Positions 24,436 through 32,329 of a stretch of 39,150 nt of DNA are shown here, one piece after another. Position numbers and translations under genes: made by a program. This DNA comes from Halodesulfovibrio sp. (GTDB lineage: Bacteria > Desulfobacterota > Desulfovibrionia > Desulfovibrionales > Desulfovibrionaceae), in NCBI RefSeq assembly GCF_015482765.1, contig NZ_JADMLB010000029.1:1-39150 (forward strand). Reading direction: 5' to 3'. Under the pieces are notes generated by a model. It had not been told where the DNA came from. It did no database searches and was given only the letters and a program-made list of their open reading frames with translations. Each line of letters starts with the position of its first letter. Positions within the stretch are counted from its first letter, which is position 1.

Positions 24436-27153
24436 ATGCTTAAAAAAATGCTCCATGTAAACGGCGTAGACCGTATGGTCATATGCGAAGAGGACGATTC
24501 ACTCGCTAACGTCCTGCGCGAAAAGATCGGTCTTACAAGCGTTAAAATCGGTTGTGGTACCGGTCAGTGCGGTAGCTGTACTGTTGTAGTAGACGGTAAG
24601 CTCAAACGCACCTGTACCATGAAGATGAAACGTGTTGCAGAACACACCGAAATCGTAACAGCTGAAGGCGTAGGTACTCCTGAGAACCTGCACCCTATCC
24701 AGCTCGCATGGATTGCTCACGGCGGCGCACAGTGCGGTTTCTGTACCCCTGGCTTCATCGTATCTTCATACGCATTGCTCCTTGAAAATCAGTCCCCGAC
24801 TCGTGAAGACGTTCGAGACTGGTTCCAGAAGCATCGTAACGCATGTCGTTGCACAGGTTACAAACCTCTCGTAGACGCTGTAATGGACGCTGCTGCTGTA
24901 CTGCGCGGTGACAAAACACGTGACGAACTTATGAAAGACGTACCTCAGGAAGGTCGCATTTTGGGTACTAAATACCCACGTCCTACCGCAGTTGCAAAAG
25001 TAACCGGTACTCTTGATTACGGTGCAGACCTTGGCATCAAACTCCCTGGTGATGCTCTCCGCCTTGCATTAGTTCAGGCTGAAGTATCCCACGCTAAAAT
25101 TATTTCCATTGACACTTCCGAAGCTGAAAAAATGGAAGGCGTCAAAAAAATCATTACCCACAAAGACGTTAAAGGTAAAAACCGCATCACCGGTCTTATT
25201 ACCTTCCCGTCCAACAAGGGTGATGGCTGGGATCGTCCTATTTTGTGTGACGAGAAAGTATTCCAGTACGGCGATACTATCGCTATTGTTTGTGCTGATA
25301 CTGAAAAGCATGCAAAAGCAGCTGCTGCAAAAGTAAAAGTTGAACTTGAACAGCTCCCTGAATACATGAGCGCTCCTGAAGCAATGCAGGATGACGCCAT
25401 GGAAATTCATCCTGGCACACCAAACATTTACTACATTCAGAACATCGCTAAAGGTGAAGAAACTGCGCCTATCTTTAAAGACGCAGACGTTACTATCGAA
25501 GGCGATTACTATGTTGGCCGTCAGCCACACATGCCTATCGAGCCAGACGTAGGTTTTGCATACCGCAACGATGAAGGCAAACTCGTTATCCATTCCAAAT
25601 CTATCGGTATGCACCTGCATGCTGCTATGATCGCTCCTGGTCTCGGTGAAGAGCTTGATAACATTGTTATGGTTCAGAACCCATCCGGCGGTACTTTTGG
25701 CTACAAATTCAGCGCAACCATGGAAGCACTTGTCGGTGTAGCTTGTATTGCAACTGGTAAACCTGTGTTCCTTAACTACACATGGCACCAGCAGCAGACA
25801 TACACTCCAAAGCGTTCTCCATTCTTCATGAACGTACGTATGGCTGCAGACAAAGAAGGTAAACTCCTCGGTATGGAAACTGACTGGTCTGTAGACCACG
25901 GTCCATACTCTGAGTTCGGTGACCTTCTTACCCTCCGTGGTGCACAGTTCATCGGTGCTGGTTACGATATTCCAAACATCCGTGGTGAAGGCCGCACTGT
26001 TTGTACTAACCATGCATGGGGTTCTGCTTTCCGTGGTTTCGGTTCTCCTCAGTCTGAGTTTGCATCCGAAGTTCTCATGGATGAACTTGCTGAAAAAATC
26101 GGCATGGATCCTTTGGATATTCGTTACAAAAACGCTTACCGCAAAGGTTCTACCACCCCTACAGGCCAAGACCCTGAAGTGTACAGCATTCCGGACCTCA
26201 TCGACACAATTCGTCCAAAATACGAAGAAGCTAAAAAACGCGCAGCAGAACTCTCTACTGATGAAGTTAAACGCGGCGTAGGTATTGCTCTTGGTGTTTA
26301 CGGTTCCGGTCTCGACGGCCCAGACACTGCTGAAGCAGCGCTTGAGCTTGATGAAGAAGGTATCATCACTGTGTACACCACTTGGCACGACCATGGTCAG
26401 GGTGCAGACATCGGTGCATTAACCACCGCTCACGAAGCTCTCAGCCCAATGGGCATCCCGCCAGAGCAGATCCGTGTTTGCTTGAACGACACCAGCGTCT
26501 GCCCTAACGGCGGCCCTGCAGGTGGTTCCCGTTCTCAGGTTGTAATCGGCCGCGCAATTAAAGCAGCTGGTGAAGAACTTGTTGCAACAATGAAAAAAGA
26601 AGACGGCTCTTTCTACACCTATCAGGAAATGGTAGAGAAAAAGCTTCCTACCCGTGCAAACGGCAAATGGACTGCTCCTTGTACAGATTGTGACGAAAAC
26701 GGTCAGGGTAACCCATTCGCATGTTACATGTACGGTATGTTCCTTGCTGAAGTCAGCGTAGAAGTTGCTACCGGTAAAACTGCAGTTGAAAAAATCACCG
26801 CTGCAGTCGACGTTGGTACAATCATGAACAAACTTGCTGTTGACGGTCAGATGTACGGCGGTCTTGCACAGGCTATCGGCCTTGCTCTTACAGAAGACTA
26901 CGAAGACATTAAAAAGCACTCCACCATGGTGGGTGCAGGTCTTCCTTACATCAAGCAGATTCCGGACGACATGGAACTCATTTACATTGAATCCGAACGT
27001 CCAGAAGGTCCATTCGGCGCATCCGGTGTTGGCGAACTTCCACTCACCAGCCCTCATGCAGCGATCATTAACGCGATCTACAATGCTTGTGGCGCCCGTA
27101 TCCGTCATCTGCCAGCACGCCCTGAAAAAGTGCTCGCAGCTCTCAAAAAGTAA
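24436..27153 (+). CDS. mop: Molybdenum aldehyde oxidoreductase (xanthine oxidase family)
   Basis: This enzyme oxidises aldehydes to carboxylic acids with water as oxygen source, using a molybdopterin cytosine dinucleotide site and two [2Fe-2S] clusters. The cysteines C40, C45, C48 and C60 (plant-ferredoxin type) and C100, C103, C137 and C139 (helical type) fall exactly at the numbers known for the Desulfovibrio gigas enzyme. The active-site glutamate is E867 in ASGVGELPL, 38 residues from the end as in D. gigas E869. It has 905 residues in a single chain and no FAD domain. The ATG follows GAGAGGAG after five bases. Codon choice is strongly biased (CGT, GGT, CTC frequent), suggesting high expression. 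A 12-bp hairpin separates it from the maturation genes. Confidence 0.96.
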   Translation: MLKKMLHVNGVDRMVICEEDDSLANVLREKIGLTSVKIGCGTGQCGSCTVVVDGKLKRTCTMKMKRVAEHTEIVTAEGVGTPENLHPIQLAWIAHGGAQCGFCTPGFIVSSYALLLENQSPTREDVRDWFQKHRNACRCTGYKPLVDAVMDAAAVLRGDKTRDELMKDVPQEGRILGTKYPRPTAVAKVTGTLDYGADLGIKLPGDALRLALVQAEVSHAKIISIDTSEAEKMEGVKKIITHKDVKGKNRITGLITFPSNKGDGWDRPILCDEKVFQYGDTIAIVCADTEKHAKAAAAKVKVELEQLPEYMSAPEAMQDDAMEIHPGTPNIYYIQNIAKGEETAPIFKDADVTIEGDYYVGRQPHMPIEPDVGFAYRNDEGKLVIHSKSIGMHLHAAMIAPGLGEELDNIVMVQNPSGGTFGYKFSATMEALVGVACIATGKPVFLNYTWHQQQTYTPKRSPFFMNVRMAADKEGKLLGMETDWSVDHGPYSEFGDLLTLRGAQFIGAGYDIPNIRGEGRTVCTNHAWGSAFRGFGSPQSEFASEVLMDELAEKIGMDPLDIRYKNAYRKGSTTPTGQDPEVYSIPDLIDTIRPKYEEAKKRAAELSTDEVKRGVGIALGVYGSGLDGPDTAEAALELDEEGIITVYTTWHDHGQGADIGALTTAHEALSPMGIPPEQIRVCLNDTSVCPNGGPAGGSRSQVVIGRAIKAAGEELVATMKKEDGSFYTYQEMVEKKLPTRANGKWTAPCTDCDENGQGNPFACYMYGMFLAEVSVEVATGKTAVEKITAAVDVGTIMNKLAVDGQMYGGLAQAIGLALTEDYEDIKKHSTMVGAGLPYIKQIPDDMELIYIESERPEGPFGASGVGELPLTSPHAAIINAIYNACGARIRHLPARPEKVLAALKK

Positions 27154-27168
27154 TATAGTATACAAAAC

Positions 27169-27196
27169 CGTCCGTGCTGCTCCGGCAGCACGGACG
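27169..27196 (+). other. 12-bp hairpin with UNCG-type tetraloop after mop
   Basis: CGTCCGTGCTGC (27169-27180) pairs perfectly with GCAGCACGGACG (27185-27196) around TCCG. In RNA the closing C-G pair and UCCG loop match the very stable UNCG class. No T-run follows, so it is not a standard terminator. It lies 15 bases after the mop stop and 16 bases before the next start codon, and probably shields the mop mRNA 3' end or reduces downstream expression. Confidence 0.7.
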
Positions 27197-27212
27197 TATT
27201 CAGTAGTACGAT

Positions 27213-29495
27213 ATGGAACAACACGAACTTCGCCAATGGGAAGCACAGTGTACGCAGGAAGAACTGCCTCACTGTCAAACCCGTTGCCCACTGCATATTG
27301 ACGTACGTAACTTTTGTAAAAAACTTGCTGCAGGTAAAATAAACGAAGCCTGGGCTATTCTTTACAAAAGTATGCCTATTCCTCACATTGCTGCCAACCT
27401 GTGTGAAGGTGACTGCATGGATTCATGCCTGCGCCATGAACTTGGCGGCAGCATTAATATGCCAGAGCTGGAGCGTTGTTGTGCAGCTAATGCAACCAAA
27501 ACCCCGCCTCTTCGTCCATTACCATCTAAGGGTAAAAAAGTTCTTATCATCGGCGGTGGCCTCACAGCGTTAGCAGCAGCATGGGATCTTGCGAAAAAAG
27601 GTATTACACCTACAATACTCTCTGAAAATCCATACGAAGACCTTGCTTCTGTTCTACCGGAAGATTCTTTTGCACAACACCAGGCTGCATTCGAAAAACT
27701 CGGCGTACTCTTTTCATCAGAAGACCTCCCGTCAAACCTCAATGAGGCATCTGACGCATGGGATGCTGTTCTTCTGGCAACGCAGGAAGCTGCAGCATTA
27801 TACGATTGCGCGCTCACTGATCCTGCAATTCTCCAAACAGAAATTTCTTCTGTATTCTCTGTTCCATCCCCTTGTATTGCTACCAAGATAGAACGTATTG
27901 CACAGGGCAAAACGTTAGCATTATCAGCGGAACGAAGCATGCAGAATGTGTCCCTCACCGCAGGAAGAGAACATGAAGGTTCCTACCAATCGCGACTGCA
28001 CACTGCGGTCTCGTCTATCTCTTCATTGCCCCTCCTTCCCGCTGGTGAAACGGGATATGATGAAGCGACCGCTATGCTGGAAGCTGGAAGGTGCCTACAG
28101 TGCGAATGTATGCAGTGCGTAGATAACTGTGTGTATCTGGCAGAATTCAAGAGCTACCCGAAAGTCTACGCGCGGCAGGTATACAACAATGCCGCGATAG
28201 TCATGGGCACACGATATGCCAACAAAATGATCAACTCCTGCATGTTGTGTGGCTTGTGCGAAGAAATTTGTCCTGAAGACTTTGCTGTACAGAATCTCTG
28301 TCTCACAGCACGACAAGATATGGTGGCAGCTTCCACAATGCCGCCGTCAGCACATGAATTTGCGCTCCGCGATATGGCGTTTGCCAATACCGCGGGCATG
28401 CTTGCAATGAATGCACCTTCCGCTTCCGCTAGCACGTACGCGTTCTTTCCGGGATGCCAACTTCCGGCAATTTCCCCGCACCTTGTTGAGAGTACTTATT
28501 CGTACTTACGAGATTCTCTGGAAGAACCTGTAGGTCTATTCATCCACTGTTGCGGTGCTCCGGCACATTGGGCAGGACAAAAAGAACTGACTCAAGCAAC
28601 AACAGATCAAATTCAGAAGCAATGGGAAAACATGGGAAAACCGCAGCTCATTACAGGCTGCCCGACCTGTGCAACTATGCTTGCTGAATTGCTGCCGCAT
28701 ATCCCTACACGCTCGCTATGGGCAGTACTTGAAGAAATCGGCTTACCGCCAACTGCACGTTTGCCGAAACAACCATATGTTCTGCATGACCCATGTTCTA
28801 CACGTCATGATGAACCTATGCGGGATCATGTACGTTCCATCGCATCAACACTCGACATTTCTATTTCAGAACCGCACCATACCGGAGTATTAACTGAATG
28901 CTGCGGCTACGGCGGCTTACTGGATACAGCCAATCCGGAATTGTCACGAAAGGCTTCTGAGCACAGAGCAGAGGTTCTCTCGTCCTGTACGGAAGAAGAA
29001 CAGGACATACTCACCTACTGCGCAATGTGCCGTGACATGCTGGCAAGGACTGGGAAACGAACTATCCACTTGCTGGATATCCTCTTCCCGAACTGTAACG
29101 CAGCACTTGCGTGCTGTAATGCCGATCCGGCAACGATACCAGTCACAGGCTTTTCTGATCGACGCGAAAACCGTATCCGCTTGAAGGAACATCTGCTGAC
29201 AACTCTCTGGGGAGAAAAGGAACACGTTGCAGACACCGATGCTCCAACAATTACCTACACCGAGCAGGCATCTGCAAATATGGAAGAACGTCGTATTCTG
29301 CGCAGTGACATCCGTAAAGTTGTGACGCACGTTGAAGAAACCGGCGAAAGCCTGTTCAACACAGAAACTGAACGACATGTTGCCAGCTTCCGCCCAGTAA
29401 CCGTGACATACTGGATGGAGTACACAAAAGACGAAAACGGATACTGCATTCATAATGTATGGTCACACAGAATGCAGATACTTCCTCCCAAATAA
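27213..29495 (+). CDS. Flavin/Fe-S/CCG-domain oxidoreductase of DVU_1558 type
   Basis: This large electron-transfer protein has 760 residues. Residues 10-90 form a GltD-like N-terminal Fe-S domain (C13, C21, C25, then C64, C68, C72). A dinucleotide-binding start VLIIGGGLTALAAAWDLA lies at 110-127, but the region up to 280 is short. It lacks the second nucleotide-binding motif found in GltD-type reductases. A two-cluster ferredoxin domain follows: C294, C297, C299, C302, C306 and C343, C346, C349, C353. From about 395 on come two CCG half-domains as in heterodisulfide reductase B (FFPGCQL, HCCGAP, GCPTC, ECCGYGG). The ATG at 27213 has a poor ribosome site. It follows mop and opens the maturation gene run. 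It may reduce Mop's partner or a sulfur-containing maturation substrate. Confidence 0.87.
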   Translation: MEQHELRQWEAQCTQEELPHCQTRCPLHIDVRNFCKKLAAGKINEAWAILYKSMPIPHIAANLCEGDCMDSCLRHELGGSINMPELERCCAANATKTPPLRPLPSKGKKVLIIGGGLTALAAAWDLAKKGITPTILSENPYEDLASVLPEDSFAQHQAAFEKLGVLFSSEDLPSNLNEASDAWDAVLLATQEAAALYDCALTDPAILQTEISSVFSVPSPCIATKIERIAQGKTLALSAERSMQNVSLTAGREHEGSYQSRLHTAVSSISSLPLLPAGETGYDEATAMLEAGRCLQCECMQCVDNCVYLAEFKSYPKVYARQVYNNAAIVMGTRYANKMINSCMLCGLCEEICPEDFAVQNLCLTARQDMVAASTMPPSAHEFALRDMAFANTAGMLAMNAPSASASTYAFFPGCQLPAISPHLVESTYSYLRDSLEEPVGLFIHCCGAPAHWAGQKELTQATTDQIQKQWENMGKPQLITGCPTCATMLAELLPHIPTRSLWAVLEEIGLPPTARLPKQPYVLHDPCSTRHDEPMRDHVRSIASTLDISISEPHHTGVLTECCGYGGLLDTANPELSRKASEHRAEVLSSCTEEEQDILTYCAMCRDMLARTGKRTIHLLDILFPNCNAALACCNADPATIPVTGFSDRRENRIRLKEHLLTTLWGEKEHVADTDAPTITYTEQASANMEERRILRSDIRKVVTHVEETGESLFNTETERHVASFRPVTVTYWMEYTKDENGYCIHNVWSHRMQILPPK

Positions 29496-29504
29496 GAGCG
29501 CACC

Positions 29505-29720
29505 ATGAACACGCTACAAGTCTTACACGACGATTTTTCACATTGGAAATGCACCAAGTGTAACGAGCAACTGGTCTTTGCTCCCGTGGAACTGGTGTAC
29601 CTCGAAAGTAAATTTTCTGTAGAACTCCCAACATGTCCGTCCTGCGGATATGTACTTATTCCTGAATCCCTTGCCTTAGAAAAAATGGCAGAAGTGGAAC
29701 GACTACTGGAAGACAAATGA
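29505..29720 (+). CDS. Small two-CxxC redox or zinc-ribbon protein of DVU_1557 type
   Basis: This 71-residue protein carries C16-x-x-C19 (WKCTKC) and C44-x-x-C47 (TCPSCG), spaced like a rubredoxin or zinc ribbon. No signal peptide is present. Nine bases separate it from the preceding oxidoreductase gene, and its stop overlaps the methyltransferase start by four bases (ATGA). The family is known to me only as a redox protein found next to aldehyde oxidoreductase genes in Desulfovibrio. It may pass electrons between the large Fe-S protein and the radical SAM enzyme, or bind zinc; the sequence cannot decide. Confidence 0.82.
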   Translation: MNTLQVLHDDFSHWKCTKCNEQLVFAPVELVYLESKFSVELPTCPSCGYVLIPESLALEKMAEVERLLEDK

Positions 29721-30436
29721 GTACTCCGCTTTGGCAGCATCCTCTTATGGCTTCACTTGAGGATGGCGCTCTCCGCCCCGGCGGGCTGCAGCTTACCCGC
29801 ACGGCATATGACAAGCTGAATATTTCTTCTGCCACCCGCATCCTTGATGCCGGATGCGGCAATGGGACCACGGCTCAATTCCTTCAGCAGCACTATAGTG
29901 CGCACGTCACAACAATAGATCTTTCCGAACAGAACACCAAACAGGCTCACCAAAAAGCCCTGTGTACCGTTCAAGCCAGCGTAGATCACCTGCCGTTCTG
30001 TGATAATGCATTTAATATTGTAAACTGTGACTGCGTACTCTCCCTATGTAGTTCTGTAGAGACTGCCGTTGCAGAATTCTCCCGCGTTCTCAGCACTGGT
30101 GGAATGCTTATTCTCTCAGACCTTTATAGAAGGGCTCAGACACCATCGTGCTCTCACGCCCCAAAAGCCGCTCCAATCGAACATACTGCCTCTTGTTCGA
30201 ATACAAGTGGTTGCAGCAGCAATCCGCTATCTTTACCCAAACTCTTTAAAATACTCACCAACGCTGGATTTACGCACACATCCAGCACAGACTGCACAAA
30301 AGAACTCAAGGAATTAACTGCAAAACTTATTTTCTCAGGAATCACTCCCTGCTGTTCAAAAAACAGTCAGGACTGCTCTACTTCATACGATAAAACAATC
30401 GGATACATCCAGATTAACGCCGAAAAGAAGGGGTAG
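29717..30436 (+). CDS. trsM: Class I SAM-dependent methyltransferase of DVU_1556 type, cysteine-rich
   Basis: This 239-residue methyltransferase has the SAM-binding motif I ILDAGCGNGTT near residue 42, then TTIDLSEQN (acidic ribose contact) and FSRVLSTGGMLILSDLY. The C-terminal third is unusual, with clusters of cysteines: SCSHAP, SCSNTSGCSS, TDCTKE, TPCCSKNSQDCS. Cysteines next to a methyltransferase fold recall enzymes that methylate arsenic or other soft elements, but no such function is shown. It overlaps the preceding gene by four bases and lies three bases before the C-GCAxxG-C-C gene. The name trsM is from memory of protein-family naming and is not certain. Confidence 0.83.
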   Translation: MSTPLWQHPLMASLEDGALRPGGLQLTRTAYDKLNISSATRILDAGCGNGTTAQFLQQHYSAHVTTIDLSEQNTKQAHQKALCTVQASVDHLPFCDNAFNIVNCDCVLSLCSSVETAVAEFSRVLSTGGMLILSDLYRRAQTPSCSHAPKAAPIEHTASCSNTSGCSSNPLSLPKLFKILTNAGFTHTSSTDCTKELKELTAKLIFSGITPCCSKNSQDCSTSYDKTIGYIQINAEKKG

Positions 30437-30439
30437 CAC

Positions 30440-30898
30440 ATGCTTTCAGATATTCAACTGCAATTGCTTCAATGGGCTGGCAAAGGCTACTGTTGCAGCC
30501 AAATTCTTGTAGGAATGGCGCTGGAATACTCAGGGCTTGAAAATCCGCAATTAATCAGGGCAGCAGAAGGTCTCTGCAACGGCATGTCCAGCTGCAAAGG
30601 AACATGCGGACTGATGACCGGCGGAGCACTGCTTCTGGGAATGTACGCAGGACACGATGCCGAAACAGAGGAAAAAGATGAACACCTGCCGATGCTTCTT
30701 GAATCTTTTTCTGAATGGTTCACTCAAAAAACAAAAGAGCAATACGGGGGCATTACCTGCGGAGAAATCCTTGGTGAAACAAGCGGTGCACCAGTACCGG
30801 ACACATCTAAATGCGGTGCTCTGCTTGCCGAAACATTTACCTACATTGAATCACTGCTTGCCGAATACGAATACGACATCTCCGCAGTAAAAGAGTAG
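30440..30898 (+). CDS. C-GCAxxG-C-C family protein of DVU_1555 type
   Basis: This is a 152-residue protein of the C-GCAxxG-C-C family, probable redox-active or metal-binding proteins. A Cys pair lies at residues 18-19 (GYCCSQ). The central motif LCNGMSSCKGTCGLMTGG with three cysteines follows, and then ITCGEILG and KCGALL. Members of the broader family often occur as selenoproteins, but every expected position here is cysteine and no in-frame UGA is seen. The ATG at 30440 follows GAAGGGG, and the gene ends two bases before the radical SAM gene. It may carry a sulfur, selenium or metal intermediate in Mop maturation; this is inference. Confidence 0.85.
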   Translation: MLSDIQLQLLQWAGKGYCCSQILVGMALEYSGLENPQLIRAAEGLCNGMSSCKGTCGLMTGGALLLGMYAGHDAETEEKDEHLPMLLESFSEWFTQKTKEQYGGITCGEILGETSGAPVPDTSKCGALLAETFTYIESLLAEYEYDISAVKE

Positions 30899-30900
30899 CT

Positions 30901-32259
30901 ATGTCTGACCATATTTCCCATACAGAGAGTGTTTGTCCTCAATGTCTTCAGCGCATCCCTGCCATGCGCGTTACAAAGGGAGACGAAACACGGCTGGTGA
31001 AGCACTGTCCTCAACATGGTGCGTTCTCGACACCAGTCTGGCGTTCAACACACCCTTCAACAACTTTTACAGACTGGCTGCGCCCTAAAATTCCATCGAC
31101 ACCGCCAACCATCTCAACGTCTGTGGATAAAGGGTGTCCATTCGATTGCGGACTTTGCGAGGAGCACCGCCAACACAGCTGTATGGCTTTAATTGAAGTT
31201 ACATGGCGCTGTAACCTTTCGTGCCCAGTATGTTTTGCATCTGCCGACAACAAATATAAAGCCACTACCCCTGCCGATCCAAGCAAAGAAGAGCTTATTG
31301 CATTGCTGGAAACAACAATGCAAACTACAGGTGGCTGTAACCTGCAATTTTCAGGCGGTGAACCCACAATTCGGGATGACTTACCGGAACTGGTGGCAGC
31401 AGCAAAAGCCATCGGCTTTCCTTTCGTACAAATTAACACAAATGGAGTGCGTGCCGCTCACGATCCGGAATATGTAAAAAGACTGGCACAGGCCGGAGCG
31501 GATTCTGTTTTTCTTCAATTTGACGGTCTGCATGAATCCACATGGAAGGCATTCCGTAACGCTGACTTACGGGATATAAAAAACAAAGCCATTGCTGCAT
31601 TTGAAGAAGCAGGTATCGGCATTGTCCTTGTACCTGTAATCTCCCCTGTCATTAATAAAAATGAGATCGGAGATATCATACGCTTTGCGATTGATCACGC
31701 TCCAGCAGTCCGTGGCGTTCATTTCCAGCCAATAAGCTACTTCGGCCGCTACCCTGTAGCTCCGGCGGATAATGAACGTATCACCCTGCCGGAATTAGCT
31801 GAAGAATTGGAAAAACAAACAGATCATCTTGTTGCTACCGGAGACTTTGTGCCTCCAACATGCGAACACGCGTTATGCTCTTTCCATGCAAACTACATCA
31901 TTAATGACGACAAGACCCTGCAACTGTTATCCGTGCCTAAAAACTCCTGTAACTGTAAGCCGAAACCTGCCGCAGAAGGTGCAGAAAAAGCTCGCTCCTT
32001 CGTACGCAGCCAGTGGGCAGCAGCGGAATTAGATGCGAAGCCAAAAGATTTATCCAACGAGCTTGATTCGTTTATACAGCAGGCATCAACACGGCGATTC
32101 GCAATTTCAGCAATGGCATTTCAAGATGCATGGTCTCTCGATATAGAGCGCCTTAAAGGATGCTGTATTCACGTTGTAGCACCGGATGGAAGGCTTGTAC
32201 CGTTCTGCGCCTACAACCTGACAGCGGCAAACGGGACAACGCTTTACCGCGGAAAATAA
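30901..32259 (+). CDS. trsS: Radical SAM protein of TrsS type
   Basis: This 452-residue enzyme is of the MJ0619-like radical SAM group. The [4Fe-4S] motif is C104-x3-C108-x2-C111 in WRCNLSCPVCF. The N-terminus has a zinc-ribbon-like part (C12, C15, C36) and an auxiliary Cys set C79, C83, C86 and C94. The C-terminus has CCIHVVAPDGRLVPFCAYNL, typical of the group. The glycine-rich SAM-contact motif is FSGGEPT. Family members are known in a selenocysteine form; here the N-terminal CPQC and C-terminal CC are all cysteine. It lies two bases after the C-GCAxxG-C-C gene and 70 bases before the CoA-ligase-like gene. The substrate is unknown; modification of Mop, its cofactor, or a small precursor are options. 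The symbol is recalled from family naming. Confidence 0.87.
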   Translation: MSDHISHTESVCPQCLQRIPAMRVTKGDETRLVKHCPQHGAFSTPVWRSTHPSTTFTDWLRPKIPSTPPTISTSVDKGCPFDCGLCEEHRQHSCMALIEVTWRCNLSCPVCFASADNKYKATTPADPSKEELIALLETTMQTTGGCNLQFSGGEPTIRDDLPELVAAAKAIGFPFVQINTNGVRAAHDPEYVKRLAQAGADSVFLQFDGLHESTWKAFRNADLRDIKNKAIAAFEEAGIGIVLVPVISPVINKNEIGDIIRFAIDHAPAVRGVHFQPISYFGRYPVAPADNERITLPELAEELEKQTDHLVATGDFVPPTCEHALCSFHANYIINDDKTLQLLSVPKNSCNCKPKPAAEGAEKARSFVRSQWAAAELDAKPKDLSNELDSFIQQASTRRFAISAMAFQDAWSLDIERLKGCCIHVVAPDGRLVPFCAYNLTAANGTTLYRGK

Positions 32260-32329
32260 AAAAACATCACTACGGATAAGATAGTACGTTTACTAAACGA
32301 CTCAAAAAGAACACCCGGCAACAAATTTT

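Noticed and set aside
25069-26394. Long antisense open frame of 441 codons inside mop
   Set aside because: It mirrors the strong codon bias of mop, has no recognisable domain or credible ribosome site, and lies entirely inside a well-supported enzyme gene.
30440-32259. Selenocysteine in the C-GCAxxG-C-C or radical SAM proteins
   Set aside because: Family members can be selenoproteins, but the expected positions are cysteine codons and both frames run without an in-frame TGA.
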